Source of the DNA: Bacillota bacterium
GTDB taxonomy: Bacteria; Bacillota; Clostridia; Saccharofermentanales; Fastidiosipilaceae
Assembly (NCBI GenBank): GCA_030057555.1
Contig: JASGUU010000042.1
Span: 1-55,144, forward strand
Direction of reading: 5' to 3'
Length of the DNA stretch: 55,144 bases
Part shown: positions 32,921 through 45,600 of the stretch, one piece after another
How positions within the stretch are numbered: position 1 is the stretch's first letter
Layout: each line of letters starts with the position of its first letter
Position numbers and translations under genes: made by a program
Notes under the pieces: generated by a model
Told to the model about the DNA's origin: nothing
Databases searched by the model: none
What the model saw: the letters and a program-made list of their open reading frames with translations, nothing else

Positions 32921-34564
32921 TTACCAGGCCTCGAAACCTGCTTCAGGATCCGTTTCCAGGCGGGGCGGGGACGGCAGGTCCGGGAGCCACTGGGGCTGGG
33001 ATGGATCCTCATAACAGCGGATCAGGCGCAGCCGGACGGGGCAGCTCGTATGCCGCCCGACGAGGCCGATGTCGAGCATGATGTCGGCCATGCCGTCGTT
33101 GAAGGATTCGTCAAACGTAAAGTTCAGCGTCACCTCGGCCCGCGAGCCCATGTTCGTGTTCAGCGGTCGCCTCACCCGGCATCCCTCGCGGCAGCTGACA
33201 CCCTTCGGTGTCCAGATGCACATGTCCATCCAGAACTGCTGCCTGAGTGAGTTGTTGTCGCGCAGCGAGATGCGGATGGACTTCCCCCGGACAGGATAGA
33301 AGAAGGGCCCGTCCTCGCCATAGTCGATTTCGGCCACGAAGGGCACCGCTTCGACCCACTGCGTGGTCCAGCCGGCGGCCTGCTTCTCCGCCGCGGTCAC
33401 TGACTTGTCGAAGCCGGAGCCGTTGATCAGGGGCACATAGTCCTCAGCGGGCGGCGCCAGCAGCTCGTCGGAGCCGGGCATCCGGATAAAGAAGCTGCCG
33501 TCGAGATCATGTCCGCACTCCTCGGGGCCGAGCCAGCCGGGCAGGTTCAGGAAGACCCGCCGCCCGAGCTCCGCACAGGTTTTGGGGATCCAGATCCCGC
33601 CCGAGGTCAGGTTGATGCACTTGGTCACGATCCTGTCGCCCAGCGGCTCCTGCCACTCGGCCGGAATTCCGGACGCTCCGCTGATGATCCCGAGCAGCGC
33701 TCCGAGTGTCGCCGCCGTGCAGTCGGTATCCTCGCCGGCGTTCACGGCCGCCAGCAGACTTTTGCCAAAATCACCCCCGCCGTGATACCAGCCCAGGACC
33801 GCATAGGCCAGATTCTGTGGCGCATCGAAGCCCGCCGCGCCCGGCTCGAGTCCGTGGTCCTCTGCCGACGAGACCGACAGAGGGCGCCCCTGGATCCCGA
33901 ACGAACCGGGTACCAGATCATGCACGCGCCGCCAGGTCTCCTCGAATGTCCGGCCCTCGGCCCAGTCGCTGCGCACCAGCGCCACCGCCGCGGCCAGCTG
34001 GCAGTCGGAGGGGATATAGCTGAGACCGATGTCAAGGAGTTTCTCACGGTCGCTCTCGACGAAGGCCGCCGCCTGCATGGCCGCCATGAAAACCTCGCCG
34101 TACACGCCCTCTTCCGCATGGTCGACAATTGCGTCCTCATAGGCGTAACGTGCCGCGAGGGCAGGCCTGCCGGGGCAGAGACAGGCCCAGAGCTCGGAGC
34201 GGATCCAGGCTCCGTTGCTGTCACGGTAGATGTTGTCGACATAGCCCGAAAACGGCGGCGCCAGGCCGGCCCGCAGGTTGGCTTTGCCGGTGCCATACTC
34301 CACCCAGTTCGGCGTAATGTAGCTGAGCCAGTACTCGCCCAGAATCGAGGCGTTCACCTGCCGCCCGTAGCGCTCCACGGCGTTCAGCCAGACCAGCTGC
34401 AGATCAAGGTCGTCGTTGGCCGGCGGGCCGGCACTGAGATCCTGTACGTAGCCCTTGACATCGAGCAGACCACGCGTGCATTCGAAGGGCTCGCCCAGCA
34501 CGCCGCCGATGTTTTTGCCTACCCAGCAGCCCATAATCTTGTCGATCAAAACGTCGCGCGTCAT
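32921..34564 (-). CDS. ADP-ribosylglycohydrolase-family protein with C-terminal beta domain
   Basis: 547 aa. The N-terminal about 330 residues are the DraG/ARH fold: GCWVGKNIGGVLGEPFE, the first metal cluster ANDDLDLQ (D51, D52, D54) and the second NAGEDTDCTAAT (D279, D281). Known members cut ADP-ribose from proteins or hydrolyse related N- or O-glycosides. The remaining about 210 residues look beta-rich and are not part of the classic 300-aa enzyme. No ADP-ribosyltransferase gene is near, so a nucleoside- or glycoside-hydrolase role is as likely as protein de-ADP-ribosylation. RBS GGAGGTG precedes the ATG. Cytoplasmic. Confidence 0.88.
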   Translation of the reverse strand: MTRDVLIDKIMGCWVGKNIGGVLGEPFECTRGLLDVKGYVQDLSAGPPANDDLDLQLVWLNAVERYGRQVNASILGEYWLSYITPNWVEYGTGKANLRAGLAPPFSGYVDNIYRDSNGAWIRSELWACLCPGRPALAARYAYEDAIVDHAEEGVYGEVFMAAMQAAAFVESDREKLLDIGLSYIPSDCQLAAAVALVRSDWAEGRTFEETWRRVHDLVPGSFGIQGRPLSVSSAEDHGLEPGAAGFDAPQNLAYAVLGWYHGGGDFGKSLLAAVNAGEDTDCTAATLGALLGIISGASGIPAEWQEPLGDRIVTKCINLTSGGIWIPKTCAELGRRVFLNLPGWLGPEECGHDLDGSFFIRMPGSDELLAPPAEDYVPLINGSGFDKSVTAAEKQAAGWTTQWVEAVPFVAEIDYGEDGPFFYPVRGKSIRISLRDNNSLRQQFWMDMCIWTPKGVSCREGCRVRRPLNTNMGSRAEVTLNFTFDESFNDGMADIMLDIGLVGRHTSCPVRLRLIRCYEDPSQPQWLPDLPSPPRLETDPEAGFEAW

Positions 34565-34650
34565 CGTGCACCTCCATGTGGAAATGTGGCTTCACCGGCC
34601 ATGCTCATCCCGTGTCATGATACTCTATGCCGTCGCGGCCATTCGCCGAG

Positions 34651-34868
34651 TTGACCAGAAACGGGTCACAAATGGTCAAGTTGGGGAGTTTTCCAAATTT
34701 CTTTTTGGATTCCTCGCGATCCTGACCAGAAACGGGGCACTCGTGGTCAAGTTGGGGAGAAATCCAAATCTTTTTTTGGATTACTCGCGATCCTGACCAG
34801 AAACAGTGCCCAAATGGTCAAGTCGGGGAGAAATCCAAATTTCTTTTGGATTCCTCGCGATCCTGACC
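34651..34868. repeat. Hairpin repeat array R4 (family A, 71-bp period, 3 units)
   Basis: Units at 34674-34727, 34745-34798 and 34816-34868, with a trailing end (TTGACC) of a fourth at 34651-34656. Linkers of 17 nt start AGAAAC (34657-34673, 34728-34744, 34799-34815). Each unit begins GGTCAAG, ends CCTGACC and has AATCC-AAA/TTTGGATT arms near the loop, making one long hairpin. This is the same family as R1 in the opposite window orientation. It begins 13 nt after the stop of the minus-strand GNAT gene and lies upstream of the ADP-ribosylglycohydrolase gene. Confidence 0.92.
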
Positions 34869-34881
34869 AGCCGCTTAGCGC

Positions 34882-35472
34882 TCACGGCCGCCGCCCGGCA
34901 TATTCCAGCAGCAGCTCCCGCTGCAGAGGGAAGGTGTCGAGCAACCCGTTGCGATAGGAGCGGATCAGCACGAAACCGAACGACCGATACAGCCCCAGCG
35001 CCACCCTGTTGCGCAGCTGCACGGTCAGCCGGTAGCGTTCATGGAGCCCCAGCGCCAGCGTTTCGGCCAGCAGCCGGCGTCCGAGGCCGCGCCCGCGCCA
35101 GTCCTCCGCCACCGTGACATATTCGATGAAACCCGTGCCCTCGGGCAGATCCAGCGGCTTGACGAGGGTATCGGCAAAGACCCAGGATGCTATGGTCCCC
35201 TTGATCCGGCCGGTCAGCCGGCGAAACTGCCGCGGCTCGACAGCAAAGGTCCGCCCCGAGACATCGGACAGCGCCACGCAGGCAACCACCCCTCCGTCGG
35301 CCTCGAGCACCCGGAAACGTTCCACCACGATGCCGCCCGCCATCAGCGCCGCCGCCACCTTTACATCCCGTGTCAGAATGCGAAAATCCTGCTCATAGGC
35401 CCGGGCCAGGATGGCCCCGATGGCGGCCCTGTCCTCTTCGCCGGCCGCGCGGAAAAACGCTTCAACCTGCAT
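34882..35472 (-). CDS. GNAT-family N-acetyltransferase
   Basis: 196 aa. The acetyl-CoA-binding motif A is visible as VTVAEDWRGRGLGRRLLAET, with the R/Q-x-x-G-x-G/A loop RGRGLG. The N-terminal part and the C-terminal LGLYRSFGFV segment also fit the fold. Acceptor unknown. Start ATG 35472 is chosen for the RBS GGAGGCGG; the start overlaps the end of the MATE gene by 11 nt, so the two are co-transcribed. Hairpin array R4 follows its 3' end. Confidence 0.88.
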   Translation of the reverse strand: MQVEAFFRAAGEEDRAAIGAILARAYEQDFRILTRDVKVAAALMAGGIVVERFRVLEADGGVVACVALSDVSGRTFAVEPRQFRRLTGRIKGTIASWVFADTLVKPLDLPEGTGFIEYVTVAEDWRGRGLGRRLLAETLALGLHERYRLTVQLRNRVALGLYRSFGFVLIRSYRNGLLDTFPLQRELLLEYAGRRP

Positions 35473-36883
35473 GACCCGCCTCCGCCATCCGCCGCCTCGC
35501 ATCCAGTATCGAACGGAAGCTGCTAACAAACACGATCGTTGTGACGGTTGCCGCCGTGCAGTCGACGATCGCTTCCGCGAGGAATACAGACCTGTAGCCG
35601 AACCAGCGCGGCAGGATCAGGATCAGCGGGATCAGCAGGATCAGCTTACGCAGCATGGCGAGGGCGATGGAGCGTCTGGCCTGCCCCAAAGCGACAAAGG
35701 AATTCTGCAGCGAGATCTGCAGTCCCATGAAGACCACGCCCAGCATGTACAGGCGCAGCAGGGGAGAGGTGAAGCGGACCATGTCCGGGTCCGAGTTGAA
35801 CACCCGGACAAAGGCACCCGGGAAAAGCTGCACCAGCGCGAACATCGTACCCGCCCAGATCACACTGTACGTGACCAGCTTCCGCACCGCCTGGCGCACG
35901 CGAGCGAACTCGAGCGCACCGAAGTTGTAGCTGATAATCGGCTGCGCACCCCGCGTCAGACCCGCCGTCGGCAGCAGCATGAACTGCATGATGCTGCTGA
36001 TGATGACCATCGCCCCCACTGCCGCGTCACCGCCATGGCGCTGCAGCGTGCTGTTCTGAACCACCTGCAGCAGGCCCTCCGTGGACGACATCACGAAGGG
36101 CGCGAGCCCCAGCGAAACGACGCGCCACAGGGTCTTCCAGTCGATCCGCCGCATCAGCGCCGGCCTCAGACCCACCGCGAGACGGCCCCCGGTCAGCACC
36201 CGGAGCACATAGGCCGCCGAGAGAGCCTGAGAGATGACCGTGGCGATGGCCGCCCCGCTCTCATTCAAACCCAGGCCGAAGATGAAGATCGGATCCAGAA
36301 TCAGGTTGGCCACGGCTCCCACCAGCACCGTCCGCATCCCCAGGGCGGCGAACCCCTGCGCGTTGATAAAGGCGTTCATCCCCAGGCTGATCATGACAAA
36401 GGGCGTGCCCAGTGTATAAATCGTCAGGTAGTTGCGTGCCGCCGCAAAGGTCGCTTCCGAAGCGCCGAAGTCGTAGAGGAAACGATCCTGTGTCAGCCAG
36501 ATGGCCGGCATGATCATGGCCGCGAGCAGCAGCAGATAGACAAAGGACTGATTCAGCACATGCGCCGCCCTCTCCCTGTCGCCCTCGCCGAGATGCATGG
36601 TGAGCAGAGGGGCACCGCCACTGCCGATCAGGGAGGCAGAGGCGTTGATTACCATGATGATGGCAAAGGTCACCCCAACCCCGGTCAGCAGCCGTCCCCC
36701 CACTTCCGGGATATTGCCGATGTAGACACGGTCGATGATGTTGTACAGGGCGTTTACCAGCTGGGCGACAATCGCCGGGAACGCGAGCCGCAGCAGCAGC
36801 GGGCCGACCCGCTCGCGCAGCAGCGCCTCTTCCTGCGGCGTCATCGTCTTCCGTTTCTCGCTCATGCCGGGCTCAGCGGGCAC
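35462..36883 (-). CDS. MATE-family efflux transporter
   Basis: 473 aa, about 12 transmembrane segments in two similar halves. MepA/NorM-type exporters expel cationic drugs or metabolites using Na+ or H+. LAFPAIVAQLVNALYNIIDR is the typical first helix region, and GAQPIISYNFGA lies in the middle of the second half. The best start is GTG at 36883, 7 nt after a perfect AGGAGG (36896-36891), instead of the ATG 18 nt further in or the long upstream frame. Overlaps the GNAT gene. Confidence 0.92.
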   Translation of the reverse strand: MPAEPGMSEKRKTMTPQEEALLRERVGPLLLRLAFPAIVAQLVNALYNIIDRVYIGNIPEVGGRLLTGVGVTFAIIMVINASASLIGSGGAPLLTMHLGEGDRERAAHVLNQSFVYLLLLAAMIMPAIWLTQDRFLYDFGASEATFAAARNYLTIYTLGTPFVMISLGMNAFINAQGFAALGMRTVLVGAVANLILDPIFIFGLGLNESGAAIATVISQALSAAYVLRVLTGGRLAVGLRPALMRRIDWKTLWRVVSLGLAPFVMSSTEGLLQVVQNSTLQRHGGDAAVGAMVIISSIMQFMLLPTAGLTRGAQPIISYNFGALEFARVRQAVRKLVTYSVIWAGTMFALVQLFPGAFVRVFNSDPDMVRFTSPLLRLYMLGVVFMGLQISLQNSFVALGQARRSIALAMLRKLILLIPLILILPRWFGYRSVFLAEAIVDCTAATVTTIVFVSSFRSILDARRRMAEAGHAG

Positions 36884-37090
36884 CTGGGATCCTCCTGTGG
36901 CTTTGCATCGGAGTACCATTCTACCGGATTGGCTGATGGGATGTTCTCGGGCCGTGTCATCGCCGCATCCGGGACGCGCGTCTGCTTTCACCTGCATTTC
37001 CGGCACTTCTGTGACGGACAGTTCGCGGCAAAAGACGTACCATGATCCAGATTGCATTTTTTAACGCTACGTCAGGAGAAGACCCCTTAC

Positions 37091-40156
<3,066 letters not shown>

Positions 40157-40292
40157 GAAGCGGGATTCATCATATGTTCACGACGCCGCCCGTTTTTTGT
40201 GCGATTATGGAAGCAGAACGATCGCCCGGCCGCCCTGTGCCCCGCTGGCGGCAGCGCCGGATGACAGCGATCGCGGAGAGGAATCAGAACCC

Positions 40293-42917
40293 ATGACATG
40301 CAGCAACTGCCACGAAAACGAAGCAGTTATCTTTCTTCATAACCCTGCCTTTGGCCAGAACCGCAGTCTGGACAAGGGCTACTGCCTGCCCTGCGCCATC
40401 GAGCTGGACCTCCCAGGCGTCCAGCAGGTCCTTGAGCAGATAGGGGTCAACGACGACAACATCGATCAGGTGACCGAGCAGATGAACGAAGCGATCCAGG
40501 CCATGGGCGGTCAGAACCCCATGGAGTGGCTCCAGAACACCGTGGCGCAGGTGGATCCCGGGCAGATGAGCCAGTTCATGAGCATGCTCCAGGGCCAGCT
40601 GGAGGGACAGGACGAAGACGGCGGAGACGACGAAGAGGATGAGGAGGAGGCCCCGTCCGAGGCAGCCGAAGAGGATACGGACGACGGGCGTGACGAATCC
40701 GACAAATCTGCCCGCTGGCCCAAGCCCCGTTTCCCCTATATAAAGCCGGTGGAGGATGAGGAAAAAGAGAAGGATTCCGACCGCCCCGCCGGGAATGACG
40801 GCCGCTCGGTGAGCGAGGCCATCCACATGATGTTTGGCCCGATGCTGTCCGGCCACGGCAGCCAGCTGCAGCCGGCCGCCCGCGGCAGTGACTCCGAAAA
40901 CCGCGAGGAGGACGACGGCGAGAGCGTCGGCACGGGTCGCCGCGCCCAGCGCAGCGGCCGCCGCAGCCGTCCCCGCAAGCGCCGCTTCCTCGACACCTAC
41001 GGCACCAACCTCAACCGCGCCGCCAGCAACGGCGAACTTGACCCGCTGATCGGCCGCGAGCGCGAACTCGACCGGGTCATCCAGATCCTGAACCGCCGGA
41101 CGAAGAACAACCCCGTCCTTCTCGGTGAACCCGGGGTGGGGAAGACCGCCATCGCCCATGGCCTCGCCCAGCGCATCGCGGCCCGCGAGGTTCCCTACAA
41201 GCTGCTGCCCATGGAGGTCTACCTGATCGACATGACCGGCCTCGTCGCCGGCACCCAGTACCGCGGCCAGTTTGAATCTCGGATGAAGGGCCTGGTCGAC
41301 GAAGCACGCCAGATCGGCAACATCATCCTGGTCATCGACGAGCTCCATAACATCATGGGTGCCGGCGATGCCGAAGGCGCCATGAACGCCGCCAACATTC
41401 TGAAGCCCGCCCTCGCCCATGGCGAGCTGCGCATCCTCGGTTCGACCACACTCGACGAGTATCGCCGCTTCATCGAGCGCGACTCCGCCCTCGAACGCCG
41501 TTTCCAGCGTGTTATTGTTGACGAGCCCGATGCCGAGCTCAGCCTGGCCATCCTCCGCGGTCTGGCCCCGCGCTACGAGGAGCACCACCATGTCAGCTAC
41601 TCCGATGAGGTCCTCCGCGAGACCATCCGCCTCGCCGGCCGCTATATCACCGACCGCTTCTTCCCGGACAAGGCCATTGACATCATCGACGAGGCCGGCT
41701 CGCGCGTGAATCTGACCGACCGCCAGCTGCAGGAGCGGGACGAGATGCGCCAGGAATCCGAGCTGCTCACCATCGAACAGGAACAGATCCAGACGGAGCT
41801 CGAGCAGGGCGCGGACGATGTGGCCCTCTACGAGAGGCAGGCCAACAACCGCACCCGCCGCCTGCAGCTGGAGCAGCGCCTCGCGGAGCATGAGGCCAGG
41901 ACGGCCCCGCTGCCCGTCACCAGTGCCGACATCGCCGCCGTCGTGGAGCTCTGGACCGGCATCCCCCTGGCCCGCATTTCGGAGTCCGAATCCGAGAAGC
42001 TCCTGAAGCTCGAGGAGCGCCTGCACGAGCGCGTGGTTGGGCAGGAGCAGGCGGTCAGTGCCCTCGCTCGCGCCATCCGCCGCCAGCGCGCCGGTCTCGG
42101 CCGCCGGCGCAAGCCCGCCTCCTTCATCTTTGTCGGCCCCACCGGTGTGGGCAAGACCGAACTGGTCAAGGCCCTCGCTGAAGCCATCTTCGGCTCCGAG
42201 GACGCCATGATCCGCCTCGACATGTCCGAATACATGGAGGCCCATACCGTCTCGAAGCTCATTGGCTCTCCGCCCGGCTATGTCGGCTACGGCGACGGCG
42301 GCCAGCTGACCGAGAAGGTCCGCCGCCGGCCCTACAGCGTTCTCCTCCTCGACGAAATCGAGAAGGCGCACCCCGATGTCTTCAACATGCTGCTGCAGAT
42401 CCTCGACGACGGCCGCCTCACCGACGCCCAGGGGCGCACCGTCAACTTTGAGAACACCATCCTCGTGATGACCTCGAATGCCGGCACCACTCTCAAATCA
42501 CATGCGATCGGCTTTGGCAGCGAGGGCCAGATCGCTCTCGAGAACCGTGTCCGGACCGTCCTGCGCGAGATCTTCCGTCCAGAATTCCTGAACCGCGTCG
42601 ACGAAACGATCGTCTTCCATGAGCTCAGCCGTGCTGAAATCCGCCAGATCGTGGACCTGATGCTGCGTGAAGTTTCAGAACCCCTCGCCGAGCGCGGCAT
42701 CGCCCTCAGGCTCTCCGATGATGCCAAGGACCTCCTCGCCGAGCGCGGCTACGATCCGAAGTTTGGTGCGCGTCCTCTGCGGAAGACCATTCAGCGCCTC
42801 ATCGAGGATCCTCTCGCCGAGGCGACGCTGCGCGGCGAGCTCGACGGGAAGTCCCTGCTGGCGATTACGGTGGCGGATCAGGAGGCCGGCGGCGAACTGG
42901 CCTTCGAATTCGCCTAG
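40293..42917 (+). CDS. clpE: ClpE-like AAA+ unfoldase with N-terminal zinc motif
   Basis: 874 aa. The N-terminus has C3-x2-C6 and C31-x2-C34, a ClpE/McsA-like zinc motif, followed by a very acidic stretch (about 105-160) and a basic one (about 215-230); there is no standard double Clp_N repeat. AAA1 has GEPGVGKT (about 278) and LVIDELHNI. A short middle domain follows, and AAA2 has GPTGVGKT (about 615) and LLLDEIEKAHPDVFN. I739-G-F is the loop that docks on ClpP. The protein therefore probably feeds ClpP, perhaps in a stress response. Start ATG 40293 follows GGAGAGGA. uvrA ends 136 nt upstream. Confidence 0.92.
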   Translation: MTCSNCHENEAVIFLHNPAFGQNRSLDKGYCLPCAIELDLPGVQQVLEQIGVNDDNIDQVTEQMNEAIQAMGGQNPMEWLQNTVAQVDPGQMSQFMSMLQGQLEGQDEDGGDDEEDEEEAPSEAAEEDTDDGRDESDKSARWPKPRFPYIKPVEDEEKEKDSDRPAGNDGRSVSEAIHMMFGPMLSGHGSQLQPAARGSDSENREEDDGESVGTGRRAQRSGRRSRPRKRRFLDTYGTNLNRAASNGELDPLIGRERELDRVIQILNRRTKNNPVLLGEPGVGKTAIAHGLAQRIAAREVPYKLLPMEVYLIDMTGLVAGTQYRGQFESRMKGLVDEARQIGNIILVIDELHNIMGAGDAEGAMNAANILKPALAHGELRILGSTTLDEYRRFIERDSALERRFQRVIVDEPDAELSLAILRGLAPRYEEHHHVSYSDEVLRETIRLAGRYITDRFFPDKAIDIIDEAGSRVNLTDRQLQERDEMRQESELLTIEQEQIQTELEQGADDVALYERQANNRTRRLQLEQRLAEHEARTAPLPVTSADIAAVVELWTGIPLARISESESEKLLKLEERLHERVVGQEQAVSALARAIRRQRAGLGRRRKPASFIFVGPTGVGKTELVKALAEAIFGSEDAMIRLDMSEYMEAHTVSKLIGSPPGYVGYGDGGQLTEKVRRRPYSVLLLDEIEKAHPDVFNMLLQILDDGRLTDAQGRTVNFENTILVMTSNAGTTLKSHAIGFGSEGQIALENRVRTVLREIFRPEFLNRVDETIVFHELSRAEIRQIVDLMLREVSEPLAERGIALRLSDDAKDLLAERGYDPKFGARPLRKTIQRLIEDPLAEATLRGELDGKSLLAITVADQEAGGELAFEFA

Positions 42918-42946
42918 CGGAGCAGCAAACTATTGTGTGGAACTGA

Positions 42947-43645
42947 TTAGAAGGCTACACCTTCACGCCTGATGACATAGACGATGGTCCTGATAAGAAT
43001 CCGCAGGTCGGTAAGCAGTGAAAACTGTTCCAGATACATGCGGTCGAAGTAAGCCTTCTGTTCGACAGAGACCAGATCTCTGCCGTTGATCTGTGCAAAA
43101 CCTGATATGCCTGGCTTCAGATAGTAAACTCCCGTCTGGTACCTGATGAGATCGATTTCGCTTTCCTTAAAAATGAGGGGGCGATAGCCGATAATGCTCA
43201 TATGTCCGACCAGTACGTTGAAAAACTGTGGTATTTCGTCCAGGCTCGTCCGGCGCAGAAATGAGCCCAGCTTTGTTATGTAGCCTTTGGCATTGCTGAA
43301 CTCAGTGGTTGCGAGATCGGGAGGTGCTTCGATATACATCGTACGGAACTTGAGAATCGTAAAGAGCTGACGGTTCTGTCCGAGGCGCGTCTGTTTGAAA
43401 AACACGGGTCCTTTGGACGTTGTCTTCACCAGGATCCCAATCAGGATCATAGGAACAGTGAGAACAATCAGGGCGAGAAGGCTGAAAAAGATGTCGAGGA
43501 AACGCTTTAACGGCAGGTACATACGCTGCATCGAGGTAACGTAATACATGCTGTAGGGGGATGATGGCGCATGCATCCCATGTCGATATTGTTCCAGTAT
43601 GCTGCCGTCTATTGTGGGTATTTTTTTCGTATCTGAATCAACCAC
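42947..43645 (-). CDS. Polyprenyl-phosphate sugar-1-phosphate transferase (initiating EPS transferase)
   Basis: 232 aa. Bacterial sugar transferase (PglC/WcaJ C-terminal-like) that loads the first sugar-phosphate onto undecaprenyl phosphate. One reentrant membrane helix (FLDIFFSLLALIVLTVPMI), then KTTSKGPVFFKQTRLG, LKFRTM, RRTSLDEIPQFFNVL, MSIIGYRPL and PGISGFAQINGR are in canonical order. It lacks the N-terminal multi-helix domain of the full-length WbaP type. A GTG start at 43645 with GAGGAG upstream is used; the start is moderately certain. It ends 29 nt from clpE, convergent, and begins the AT-richer EPS locus. Confidence 0.93.
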   Translation of the reverse strand: MVDSDTKKIPTIDGSILEQYRHGMHAPSSPYSMYYVTSMQRMYLPLKRFLDIFFSLLALIVLTVPMILIGILVKTTSKGPVFFKQTRLGQNRQLFTILKFRTMYIEAPPDLATTEFSNAKGYITKLGSFLRRTSLDEIPQFFNVLVGHMSIIGYRPLIFKESEIDLIRYQTGVYYLKPGISGFAQINGRDLVSVEQKAYFDRMYLEQFSLLTDLRILIRTIVYVIRREGVAF

Positions 43646-43791
43646 GTCAGCATATACTCCTCGTCTCCGCCGTGCGCGTATTTTCCATATTATAGCGAAT
43701 ATACTTCGCTATCGTATTCCGCTATCTGCTGAGAAATAATACCCACATTCCGCACCCCTAGACCCCCCTTTATCCGAGAGGTTATGACGTG

Positions 43792-45200
43792 TCATCTGAC
43801 TCCTGGCTGCAGGCAGACATTCTCATCAAGTCCAAGCCTCTCCAGATAGCGTAGTTGTCGTTCATCTGTTGGTCGCAGAAAAACCCGCTGCCCCCGGATC
43901 TTGTACACACGTATGCCTCGCAGTGCCCTTGTCAACATGTACGTCGCCGGACGATCGCTGTCCTGGCTCTTCTTCCAGCCGGGAAGCTTGCTGCCTGTCT
44001 CCTGTGAGAATCATGCCGAGGGCATCGATCCGCGAGGGCGTCTTCAGGAACAGATCGTTAACAATCAATGGGTCCTTGAGAAATGCGAAGTTCTGTTCAT
44101 CGGCGTACTGTCCCTTATAGTTTTGAAGAATGCCTCTGGCGTCGAGCGCATCCTCTGGAACATTGGTCAGGAGTACAAAAAAACCCGCCTTCTTCTCTCT
44201 GGCGGCGCCTTTGTCTTCTCTGGGGACAACACGCAACTTGAGGTCATACTTGTCCAGTGCATCGGAATAGATGACAACAGCCCGGTACCAATTGTCACGG
44301 TGGATTCTGCCGCCTGACAGCTGGCCGCCGGACGTCTGCGACTGTCGGGGACTTCATTCAATGAACCGATCTCGATCCATTGAGCTCTGTCGACGGCTTC
44401 ATGGATACTTGTGTCGCAAACCGAAAACGTCGCCGGCAGGCGACTGATGAATCGTGTGTGTCCAGGCGCAGCCAGATTCTTTGTCGTAACCATGGCCGAG
44501 TCGGCGATATAGATGAAGGCTCCTTCTCCCAGACCATGCTCCTTCATGAGAGAAGCGATCGACTTCAGAATCCGATGGTTGGATTCCTTGTCCGAGGCGT
44601 TCCCGTCAAGTATTTGACCAAAGATCGGAATGCCCATGTCAACACAGAGAAGCTCCGTCATAAACTGCTTCAGGTCCGGACGATGATCCTTGCTGTGGCC
44701 CTCTGTAAGATGGGGACCGTCCGTTTCTTCGCCAAAGAGCTCGCAGGATCCCCAGACACTCGCTGACGTCGTGTCATAGCTGATGGTCACAGGATCCAGA
44801 TGAAAACACCGTACCGCTTGAACGCCCCGTGCAGATAGAATCCGACCTGTCCCACAACGGGCAATGGCATCCAGAGAACGTCCGACATTTGTGTCACTGA
44901 GAAGACCGGGATCGATGTCCTCACCCAGCAACAGCTCCCGGTCAATCGCGGCAACAAAATCCTTCAGATGGTTGAGGGACTCTGTCGCGACAAGGCATCA
45001 AGGACCAGGGTCTGAACGACCCTGCCCGGGCGCAGCTGCTTCCCGGAAGGAACAAGCTGATCTATTGTTTCGATGAGTCCAGGTTGCCTGCAGTACGCTG
45101 CTGCCGGAACCAGAAAGGTATGAAGTCCCGCATCCTCCGTGTGACCGGCATGCAGCTGCATAAGAATCTCGAGCAATTCCTCATGACCGTACGTCGTCAT
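43792..45200 (-). pseudogene. IS1634-family transposase, frameshifted
   Basis: The parts in order: an N-terminal DUF4277-like segment (frame ending 44964, GLIETIDQLVP), continuing in another frame with LNHLKDFVAAIDRELLLG; a DDE core (DTTS...GHSKDHRPDLKQF...GNASDKESN) up to about 44310; then RDNWYRAVVIYSDALDKYDLKLRVVPREDKG in a third frame; then YMLTRALRGIRVY and PTDERQLRYLERLGLDENV in yet another to the stop at 43792. At least three frame changes, near 44975, 44315 and 44025. The element therefore cannot move with its own enzyme. Confidence 0.88.
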
Positions 45201-45522
45201 AGGCGCCCTCTTTCAAAAGTTCCAGATTGATATCGGTGATCTGCTGTAAGAGCCTGTCGATTTCCTGTCCCTGACGAAGACCTTCTCTCACCAGGATCTC
45301 ATGCTTTCTCCTCACATAGCTCTGACGCTGCCTTCCGTCCCTCATGACCGCCACATAATGACGCGGTCCATGCCGCTCTTCCTGATGACATTTACAGCCC
45401 GGCCTGACACAGGTCGAATAGCGCTCGATCCAGGTCCCCTGCAGCAGCCATGCCTGCTTTCCAAGCTCCTCAAGGAGCCGGGCACGCTCTCGCAATAACT
45501 CATCCATCTTCGCGTTTGACAT
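45181..45522 (-). CDS. Small IS-associated protein, DUF6788-like
   Basis: 113 aa. Central CVRPGCKCHQEERHGPRHYVAV contains a Cys-x4-Cys-x-Cys/His-like cluster that may bind a metal, flanked by helical, Arg/Glu-rich ends. Proteins of this type are commonly found immediately upstream of IS1634-type transposases, as here: it overlaps the start of the broken transposase by 20 nt. Its role in transposition is not known to me. Confidence 0.75.
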   Translation of the reverse strand: MSNAKMDELLRERARLLEELGKQAWLLQGTWIERYSTCVRPGCKCHQEERHGPRHYVAVMRDGRQRQSYVRRKHEILVREGLRQGQEIDRLLQQITDINLELLKEGAYDDVRS

Positions 45523-45600
45523 GCGGCAAGTATAGCGGCATATATAGCGCTATACAACAGGAGAAATAGAGTGCCGTCGAGTGACGGCACGAAAACAACC

